A stretch of DNA of 5,051 nucleotides, from assembly GCA_947503585.1 (NCBI GenBank), contig CANNEJ010000141.1, forward strand, positions 1-5,051, written 5' to 3'. The number at the start of each line of letters is the position of its first letter. The stretch's first letter is position 1. Position numbers and translations under genes: made by a program. Below are positions 1 through 4,406 of the stretch, in pieces. The notes beneath the pieces were generated by a model. That model did no database searches. It worked only from the letters and a program-made list of their open reading frames with translations, and was not told the origin of the DNA. Source of the DNA: Anaerolineales bacterium (GTDB taxonomy: Bacteria > Chloroflexota > Anaerolineae > Anaerolineales > UBA11657).

Positions 1-103
1 AAAAAAGGTGGCCGGGGCTGGCTCACAGCTCCAGCGCCACGGTGCGCTTGCCCGATGAAGCCGGGCCCTCAATCGCAACCGGAGTTGGCAGGCGCGGCGT
101 CAT
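1..103 (-). pseudogene. cmk: Cytidylate kinase (Cmk), N-terminal fragment with in-frame stop, cut by window edge
   Basis: Cytidylate kinase phosphorylates CMP/dCMP in the cytoplasm. The ATG at 101-103 overlaps the TAA stop of the upstream pseudouridine synthase (TAATG), the usual coupling for this gene pair. The peptide begins MTPRLPTPVAIEGPASSGKR, which closely matches the Cmk start (V/IAIDGPA-SGKST). Two things are wrong. The Ser after the P-loop Lys (residue 20) is Arg, and a TGA at 23-25 ends the frame after 26 residues. The same frame beyond the stop reads ASPGHLF, which still lines up with the family pattern (about L-G-Y-L-F). This suggests base substitutions rather than a frameshift. 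The identity rests on the P-loop and on the scpB-rluB-cmk gene order known from many bacteria. I cannot tell true decay from poor base quality at a contig end. The rest of the gene lies outside the window. Confidence 0.6.
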
Positions 104-1110
104 TAACGCGCGCGCGGTTTGCGTACGGGGCCGGCTGGCCGAGAGCCGCGCTGCGCTTGTCGCGCTGCGGGCTTTGCTGCGGATGCAGGCGCGGGTTGGC
201 TGCGGGCTTTTGCAGGACCGGCTGGCCGGGAGCCGCGCTGCGCTTGTCGCGCTGCGGGCTTTGCTGCGGATGCAGGCGCGGGTTGGCTGCGGGCTTTTGC
301 AGGACCGGCTGGCCGGGAGCCGCGCTGAACCTGTGTAGCTGCGGGCTTTGCAGCGGGCGCGGGAGCGGGGCGGCTTCTGCCTTTGGGCTTGCTCGGCGCG
401 CTGCGCTGCAGCACTTCTATCTCGCTCTTGTTTAGCAGGCGCCACTCGCCCGGTGCCAGGCGGCCCAGCTGCAGCGTGCCCAGCCGCACGCGCTGCAGGC
501 GCCGCACGGTCAGGCCCAGTGCCAGCGCCACGCGCCGGATTTGATGCTTGCGGCCTTCGCGCAGCACAACCTTCACCCATGATCCGGACGAGCTCTCGTA
601 CATTGTCTCTACTTCTGCGGGCAAAGTGTGGTCGCCGCCTTCAAGCACCAGCCCGCGCCGCCCTGTTGCCAGCTGCTGCGCATCCGGGATGCGGTCCAGC
701 AGCACGTGGTATTCCTTCTCATGCCCATAACGCGGGTGCGTGAGCGCGTTAGTGAGCGCACCGTCATTCGTCATCAGCACAAGCCCTTCGCTGTCCGCAT
801 CCAGCCGGCCCACGGGGTACAGCCGGCCGGGCAGGTTAACCAGCGCTCGCACTCCCGTCCGGTCATTTTGCGGCGCAAGCGTGCACTCAATGCCGCGCGG
901 TTTGTTCAGCGCCACATAGCACAGCGCTTCAAAGCGCATCATCGGCACAAAGTCAACTTCAATCTTGTCCAGCGCTGCGTCTGCTTTCTCGCCCAGCTGT
1001 GGCTTGCGCCCGTTGAGCAGCACGCGGCCGGCGGTAATTAATTCTTCGCAATGCCGCCGCGAGCCGAAGCCGCCGTGTGCCAGAATCTTTTGCAGGCGTT
1101 CTTCTGCCAT
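103..1110 (-). CDS. rluB: 23S rRNA pseudouridine synthase, RsuA/RluB family, with repeat-containing C-terminal tail
   Basis: This enzyme isomerises a specific uridine in rRNA (23S for RluB) to pseudouridine. The 335-residue protein has an S4 RNA-binding domain at about 1-48 (ERLQKILAHGGFGSRRHCEE). The catalytic domain spans about 60-230 and carries GRLDADSEGL, with catalytic Asp104. The family's usual Thr is Ser107 here. The late motif EGRKHQIRR lies at 185-193. Residues from about 236 onward form a Pro/Ala/Arg/Lys-rich, probably disordered basic tail with three 29-residue repeats (242-270, 271-299, 300-328). The core is of normal family length, so the tail is an addition. I chose the ATG at 1108-1110 because the S4 domain starts there and because it follows the scpB stop by one base (TGACATG). 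A longer frame starting at 1170 would only add sequence overlapping scpB. There is no strong Shine-Dalgarno site, which fits coupled translation. RluB rather than RsuA is inferred from the scpB/cmk neighbours; the exact target uridine is not known. Confidence 0.93.
   Translation of the reverse strand: MAEERLQKILAHGGFGSRRHCEELITAGRVLLNGRKPQLGEKADAALDKIEVDFVPMMRFEALCYVALNKPRGIECTLAPQNDRTGVRALVNLPGRLYPVGRLDADSEGLVLMTNDGALTNALTHPRYGHEKEYHVLLDRIPDAQQLATGRRGLVLEGGDHTLPAEVETMYESSSGSWVKVVLREGRKHQIRRVALALGLTVRRLQRVRLGTLQLGRLAPGEWRLLNKSEIEVLQRSAPSKPKGRSRPAPAPAAKPAATQVQRGSRPAGPAKARSQPAPASAAKPAARQAQRGSRPAGPAKARSQPAPASAAKPAARQAQRGSRPAGPVRKPRAR
127..387 (-). repeat. Three in-frame 87-bp tandem repeats in the rluB tail
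   Basis: The period is exactly 87 bp, so each unit encodes 29 residues. Units in codon phase are 301-387, 214-300 and 127-213. Compared as 131-217 versus 218-304, the two left-hand copies differ at one base (142 A, 229 G), a silent Ser codon change (TCT/TCC). The third copy (residues 242-270) keeps 23 of 29 residues and the shared ending RGSRPAGP, but is more diverged at DNA level. The near-identity of two copies indicates a recent duplication of a unit already present. Because 87 is a multiple of three, several other frames also stay open across the block, so spurious reading frames appear on both strands. Confidence 0.95.
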
Positions 1111-1111
1111 G

Positions 1112-1741
1112 TCAGCTGCCCGGCTGCGAGTTTGGTTCGGGTTGCAGTGTGTCTTCCAGCGGTGCCGCAAGCGCCATTTGCGCGTCCTCCTCCTCGGGGA
1201 GCACCGGTTCGGTCAGCAAGTCCGGCATCTCGCCCAGCTCGTTCAGGCCAAAGTGCTGCAAAAAGGTGGGTGTGGTGCCGTATAACACCGGGCGTCCGGG
1301 TCCGTCTGCGCGGCCCACTTCATCCACCAAACCCTTGCCCAGCAAATTTTGGAACACGCTGTCCGAGTTGACGCCGCGAATTTCATCCACTTGCGGGCGT
1401 GTGACTGGCTGCCGGTAGGCAACGATTGCGAGCGTTTCAAGTGCGGCTTGCGAGAGGCGCTGGCGGCCGCCCACACCCAGCAGCAACTCAAGATACGGTG
1501 TGGCAGCCGGCGCCGTTGTAAGTTGCACTTGATCGCGCGTGCGCTGCAGGCGCAGGCCGCGCGTGGCGTAGTGCTCTTGCAGCTCGAGCAGGGCAGCCTG
1601 CACTGCGGCGCTGCTTGCACCAGTTACGCTCGCCAGGCGGGGAAGTGATTGCGGACCATCTGCCACAAACAGCAGCGCTTCCAGCAAAGCTGGAAGCGCC
1701 AGGTCAGCGGTCAACGCCTGCGGCGCGCCGTCAGTATTCAT
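1112..1741 (-). CDS. scpB: Segregation and condensation protein ScpB
   Basis: ScpB is the winged-helix (kite) subunit that works with kleisin ScpA and SMC in the bacterial condensin for chromosome organisation and segregation. The 209-residue length is normal. An N-terminal winged-helix half runs from about 12 to 90. The second half holds the family signature at about 98-127, including LETLAIVAYRQPVTR and EIRGVNSD. This is followed by GLVDEVGRADGPGRPVLYGT (137-156) and the closing TPTFLQHFGLNELGEMPDL. The last 35 residues are an acidic, low-complexity tail. The ATG at 1739-1741 is supported by an in-frame TGA shortly upstream, although TTCTCCACCA just before it is not a good ribosome site. 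It lies 61 bp after tatA and one base before rluB, so it is probably co-transcribed with both. The usual upstream partner scpA is absent and tatA takes its place. Confidence 0.95.
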   Translation of the reverse strand: MNTDGAPQALTADLALPALLEALLFVADGPQSLPRLASVTGASSAAVQAALLELQEHYATRGLRLQRTRDQVQLTTAPAATPYLELLLGVGGRQRLSQAALETLAIVAYRQPVTRPQVDEIRGVNSDSVFQNLLGKGLVDEVGRADGPGRPVLYGTTPTFLQHFGLNELGEMPDLLTEPVLPEEEDAQMALAAPLEDTLQPEPNSQPGS

Positions 1742-1802
1742 TGGTGGAGAACTAAGTCAGCTGCGCCAGTCCTCTGCAGCTGCGGATTTCCAAGTGCGCA
1801 GT

Positions 1803-1982
1803 TCAGGCCTTCTTGTCCGAATTTTCTGAAGTGGCATCGGTGCCGTCGCCGGCCTTCAGGCCTTTGCGAAATTCAGAGATGCCACGCCCCAGCTCGCCGC
1901 CCATTTTTCCTATCCGGCCGACGCCAAAAAGCACAAGCACAATCACCAAAATGATAGTCAGTTCCAAGGGTCCAAATTTCAT
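1803..1982 (-). CDS. tatA: Sec-independent twin-arginine translocase subunit TatA/TatE
   Basis: TatA oligomerises in the cytoplasmic membrane to form the pathway by which TatBC-bound folded proteins cross. The 59-residue protein shows the family plan. A short N-terminus MKFGPLEL leads into a single hydrophobic helix at about 7-20, ending in the Phe19-Gly20 hinge. An amphipathic helix follows (about 24-42: GKMGGELGRGISEFRKGLK), then a short charged polar tail. It is short but within the range seen for TatA/TatE/TatAy types. The ATG at 1980-1982 is chosen because it opens the membrane helix and has AGGAG seven bases upstream; the frame upstream of it (to 2120) does not resemble coding sequence. 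It heads the minus-strand run tatA-scpB-rluB-cmk. No tatB or tatC is visible. Confidence 0.95.
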   Translation of the reverse strand: MKFGPLELTIILVIVLVLFGVGRIGKMGGELGRGISEFRKGLKAGDGTDATSENSDKKA

Positions 1983-1989
1983 TTCTTTG

Positions 1990-1994
1990 CTCCT
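1990..1994 (-). promoter_or_regulatory. Ribosome binding site of tatA (AGGAG)
   Basis: On the minus strand the sequence reads AGGAGCAAAGAAATG, a strong Shine-Dalgarno core with a 7-base spacer. It decides the tatA start in favour of the 59-residue protein. It is one of only two convincing Shine-Dalgarno sites in the window; the other precedes the oxidoreductase. Confidence 0.8.
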
Positions 1995-2060
1995 GTCTAA
2001 AACTCGCGGTTTCCGCGCACGGATGTATTTTCGCACAAAAGCCGCGACTCCGCCTTGCCC

Positions 2061-2098
2061 GCAAACCGGCAGTTTGCCCCGAACGTGCGCGGTATACT
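2061..2098 (+). promoter_or_regulatory. Putative rightward promoter with overlapping 17-bp inverted repeat
   Basis: Within the 207-bp divergent gap, TATACT at 2093-2098 is a good match to a sigma-70 -10 hexamer for the glycosyltransferase gene. It would give a leader of about 85 bases. No convincing -35 stands 16-18 bp upstream. That place is covered by the right arm of a perfect inverted repeat, GCAAAC-CGGCA-GTTTGC (2061-2077), which could be an operator for a regulator-dependent promoter. The same repeat lies about 80 bases upstream of tatA on the other strand, so it could act on both genes or simply fold in the tatA leader. No regulator gene is visible. This is inferred from motif position only. 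Confidence 0.3.
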
Positions 2099-2189
2099 GC
2101 GCCGAAGCGCCTGCCTGCAAGAGTTGCGGCGCCGCTGTAACCGTGCGCCGCCCTCACTTTTCCCCGCTCGCCTTGACTGTACTTCTTTC

Positions 2190-3248
2190 ATGAAGGTTCT
2201 GCTCGTCAATGATTGTCCGGATCGGATGCGAATTTCCGATTTTTACCTGCAGGCGTTCCAGGAAATCGGGGCTGAAGTTGAGGTGCTGGACCTGTACTAT
2301 GCCGCAATGGACCGGGATGGCTTCAGCCGCGCTGGCGCCCCGCAAGTAGAGCTGGCTGCCGGCCGGCTGGCTAAACGCTTTTTGCGCCGTGCGTGGACGG
2401 TGCGCGATGAAACCCGGGTGCGCCTGCTGCAGCGCGCTGCCGCGCTGCAGCCTGAGATTATGGTTTTCATGGGCAACATTCAAGTGCCGCTGGAACTTCT
2501 GCAGGAACTGAAGCAGCGCTGGCCGCAATGTGTGTTGGGCAACTTGTTGATGGAGCCCTTTCCCGTGGGCAACGCATTGCTGCGCAACGCCATTCCGCTT
2601 TACGATTGCATCTTCACGTTTTCCAAGTTTCAAGTTGCGCAGCTCTACTGGTTCCACGCGCAGCAGGTGGTGTGGCTGCCGTTTGGCATGGCACCGGCGG
2701 TGCATCAGCGCGTAACGCTAAATGCTGCGGAGCAAGCGCGCTTTGGCAGCGCCGTGGCGTACATGGGCACGTGGCAGCCACATGTAGAGCTGTGGCTTGA
2801 GCCACTCGCCGGCCAGGACCTGAAGATCTGGGGCAATCAGTGGTACCGGTCCGCCGGGCATGCGCAGCTTGTGTCCAAGTGGCAGGGCGAGGGCGCCGGC
2901 CTTTATCAAGACATGGCGAAGATTGTGGGCGCCAGCAGTGTGATTTTCAACATGGTGCGGTTTCACAACGGCAATGGGCATTCGATGAAAACTTTTGAGA
3001 TTCCGGCGTGCGGCGGATTTATGCTGACCAATCGCACGGATGAGCAGCTTGAGTTCTTTGCCGAGGACGATGGCGCCGCATATTATTCCACCGCTGCGGA
3101 GCTTTTGGACAAGCTAAAGTTTTATCTGGGCCACTCCGCCGCGCGCACCCGGATTGCAGAACGCGGGCACAAGCTGGCGCAGCAGCATTCTTATGCGGCA
3201 CGCGCGCGCCAAATTTTGGAAGTGCAGCGCACAATCAGCGGCCGCTGA
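2190..3248 (+). CDS. Glycosyltransferase family protein, CgeB-like (C-terminal Glyco_trans_1_2-type domain)
   Basis: This is a predicted cytoplasmic GT-B glycosyltransferase of 352 residues; donor and acceptor are unknown. The N-terminal Rossmann half starts MKVLLVNDCPDR and contains IMVFMGNIQVP (90-100). The linker has LPFGMAPAVH (163-172), then VAYMGTW (189-195). The C-terminal half has the typical nucleotide-sugar segment SMKTFEIPACGGFMLTNRTD (265-284), Glu270 and the following Gly-Gly being the usual conserved positions. A helical end with HSAARTRIAERG and HSYAARARQILE follows. No signal peptide or membrane segment is seen. I chose the ATG at 2190 because it opens the first beta strand. 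The frame extends back to 2055, but that part looks non-coding and lies over the presumed promoter. There is no good Shine-Dalgarno site. The gene stands alone, divergent from tatA and convergent with the oxidoreductase. Members of this family occur in spore-coat, cell-wall and exopolysaccharide loci; the role here is unknown. Confidence 0.85.
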   Translation: MKVLLVNDCPDRMRISDFYLQAFQEIGAEVEVLDLYYAAMDRDGFSRAGAPQVELAAGRLAKRFLRRAWTVRDETRVRLLQRAAALQPEIMVFMGNIQVPLELLQELKQRWPQCVLGNLLMEPFPVGNALLRNAIPLYDCIFTFSKFQVAQLYWFHAQQVVWLPFGMAPAVHQRVTLNAAEQARFGSAVAYMGTWQPHVELWLEPLAGQDLKIWGNQWYRSAGHAQLVSKWQGEGAGLYQDMAKIVGASSVIFNMVRFHNGNGHSMKTFEIPACGGFMLTNRTDEQLEFFAEDDGAAYYSTAAELLDKLKFYLGHSAARTRIAERGHKLAQQHSYAARARQILEVQRTISGR

Positions 3249-3305
3249 AAATACGCGGAGCAGAGTGCACAGCGCGCCGCAACCTGTGACGCATCGCGCA
3301 GTGTC

Positions 3306-3322
3306 TAGCGCAGTGTGCGCTA
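3306..3322. other. Perfect hairpin between convergent genes, covering the oxidoreductase stop codon
   Basis: TAGCGCA-GTG-TGCGCTA forms a perfect 7-bp stem with a 3-base loop. It lies 57 bp after the glycosyltransferase stop, and its right arm contains the TAG stop (3320-3322) of the minus-strand oxidoreductase gene. It reads the same on both strands, so it could help end or stabilise both converging transcripts. There is no T-tract on either side, so it is not a standard intrinsic terminator. The left arm also takes part in a 9-bp direct repeat, GCGCAGTGT, at 3296 and 3308. Confidence 0.4.
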
Positions 3323-4384
3323 AAGCATCAGCGCAGCGGGCGCTGCCGGGCGTGACTGAATTGGCACGTGCTGCTGGCTGCCCGACGCAATTTCAAACGC
3401 AGCCATTAGCTCCACCACATGCGCAGCCAGCTCGCCGCTGGCGCGGTGCGGCTCACCGCTGTTAATGCTGCGCGCCATATCCACCACGCCCACTCCGCGC
3501 TGAATATCTGCGCGTCCTGCCAGCGGCAGGTCACGCCACTCGCCTGTCGCCACTTCCCACACGCGCACCGGCCCGCCAAATGTATTCGGGTCTGCTACGG
3601 CCAGCGTGCCCTGTGTTCCATAGATTTCAAGCACGGGCAGGTTGTGGCGCCAGACATCAAAGCTCATCACAATCGTGGCTATCGCACCGCCGTGAAAATC
3701 AACCGTGCCGGTGATGTGCGTGGCAACGCTTACCGGCAGCACCTGGCCCTTGATGGTTTCGTGGGCGGCGGTGCGCTGCTCAAATGTGCGCTTGGTGGCG
3801 CCGGTCACGCGCCGTGCCGGCCCCAGCAGATTCACCAGTGTGGTTAGGTAATACGGTCCCATGTCAAACATCGGGCCGCCGCCCAGCTGGTAATAGAAGC
3901 CGGGGTTGGGGTGCCAGCTCTCGTGTCCGTGGCACACCATGAATGCACTTGCAGCCACGGGATCGCCAATCAGGCCGGTGTCAATGGCGTGGCGCGCAGT
4001 TTGACCGCCCGCGCCCAGAAATGTGTCTGGTGCGCAGCCCACGCGCCGATCATTGGCTGCCGCCACATTTAATATCAGGCGCGCATCGGAGGGGGTGAGT
4101 GCCAGCGGCTTCTCGCTGTAGACGTGCTTGCCAGCCTGCACCACCTGCAGGCTCACCGCCACATGCGCCGCGGGCACGGTGAGGTTAATTACCAGGTCGA
4201 TCTCCGCGTTTAGCAGCAGGTCCGCCACACTCTGGGCGCGCAGTTGGTGCGTAGCAGCAAACTGTTGCGCGCGTGCGTTATCCAGGTCGGCGCAGGCAAT
4301 AATGCGCACGTCTGTTGGAAAGTGGGCGCAGCCGGTAATGTAAGCCGGTGCAATGTTGCCGCAGCCAATCAGTCCGATGTTCAT
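3320..4384 (-). CDS. Gfo/Idh/MocA-family NAD(P)-dependent sugar oxidoreductase
   Basis: Members of this family oxidise or reduce a sugar, sugar alcohol or glycoside hydroxyl using NAD(P). The 354-residue length is typical. The N-terminal Rossmann fold begins MNIGLIGCGNIAPAY, with the dinucleotide loop GCGNIA at 7-12 and Asp33 at the end of the second strand, which favours NAD over NADP. HVYSEKPLAL (87-96) holds the diagnostic EKP with Lys92. The C-terminal sheet domain contains GGGPMFDMGPYYL (168-180). Here Asp174 is kept, but the usual His of the D-x-G-x-H pattern is Tyr178. The ATG at 4382-4384 has GGAGA 11 bases upstream. It follows the thuA-like gene by 22 bp in an evident operon. With a ThuA neighbour, a ThuB-like role in making a 3-keto sugar is plausible. 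The substrate is not shown by the sequence. Confidence 0.92.
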   Translation of the reverse strand: MNIGLIGCGNIAPAYITGCAHFPTDVRIIACADLDNARAQQFAATHQLRAQSVADLLLNAEIDLVINLTVPAAHVAVSLQVVQAGKHVYSEKPLALTPSDARLILNVAAANDRRVGCAPDTFLGAGGQTARHAIDTGLIGDPVAASAFMVCHGHESWHPNPGFYYQLGGGPMFDMGPYYLTTLVNLLGPARRVTGATKRTFEQRTAAHETIKGQVLPVSVATHITGTVDFHGGAIATIVMSFDVWRHNLPVLEIYGTQGTLAVADPNTFGGPVRVWEVATGEWRDLPLAGRADIQRGVGVVDMARSINSGEPHRASGELAAHVVELMAAFEIASGSQQHVPIQSRPAAPAALML

Positions 4385-4395
4385 GGGTAGGTTCG

Positions 4396-4400
4396 TCTCC
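4396..4400 (-). promoter_or_regulatory. Ribosome binding site of the oxidoreductase (GGAGA)
   Basis: On the minus strand, GGAGA precedes the ATG by 11 bases, slightly farther than ideal. It sits in the 22-bp gap after the thuA-like stop and supports both the chosen start and re-initiation within an operon. Confidence 0.55.
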
Positions 4401-4406
4401 GTTTGG

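Noticed and set aside
23..25. TGA recoding (stop reassigned to an amino acid) to rescue cmk
   Set aside because: scpB ends in TGA at 1112-1114 and the glycosyltransferase ends in TGA at 3246-3248, so TGA acts as a normal stop. The P-loop Ser is also lost, which recoding would not explain.
127..387. CRISPR array or other non-coding repeat array
   Set aside because: The units are contiguous without unique spacers, are in frame with rluB, and differ mainly by codon-level changes.
42..435. Three plus-strand frames with repeated Arg/Ala/Cys-rich peptides
   Set aside because: They are antisense shadows of the rluB repeats. Because 87 is divisible by three, all frames repeat; no ribosome site or family resemblance was seen.
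23..580. Long minus-strand reading frame (185 codons) across the rluB tail
   Set aside because: It is mostly an out-of-frame shadow of rluB, kept open by GC-rich 87-bp repeats. Only its last 26 codons (23-103) are meaningful, and they are reported as cmk.
1349..1648. Plus-strand frame of 99 codons opposite scpB, and similar antisense frames opposite other genes
   Set aside because: All are antisense to well-supported genes, show no recognisable domains, and are expected in GC-rich DNA.
1758..1782. Inverted repeat CAGCTGC/GCAGCTG between tatA and scpB as a terminator
   Set aside because: It has an 11-base loop, a 7-bp stem built on the common palindrome CAGCTG, and no clear T-tract on the minus strand. 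Too weak to call.
1983..2120. 46-codon N-terminal extension of TatA
   Set aside because: TatA begins directly before its membrane helix, and a strong AGGAG site lies seven bases upstream of the internal ATG at 1982.
2173..2178. TTGACT as a -35 box just before the glycosyltransferase
   Set aside because: The matching -10 would lie inside the coding sequence with no good hexamer there, so it could not drive the chosen start.
2055..2189. 45-codon N-terminal extension of the glycosyltransferase
   Set aside because: The extension is Arg/Cys-rich with no fold features, and it overlaps the presumed promoter and inverted repeat. The Rossmann strand begins at the ATG at 2190.
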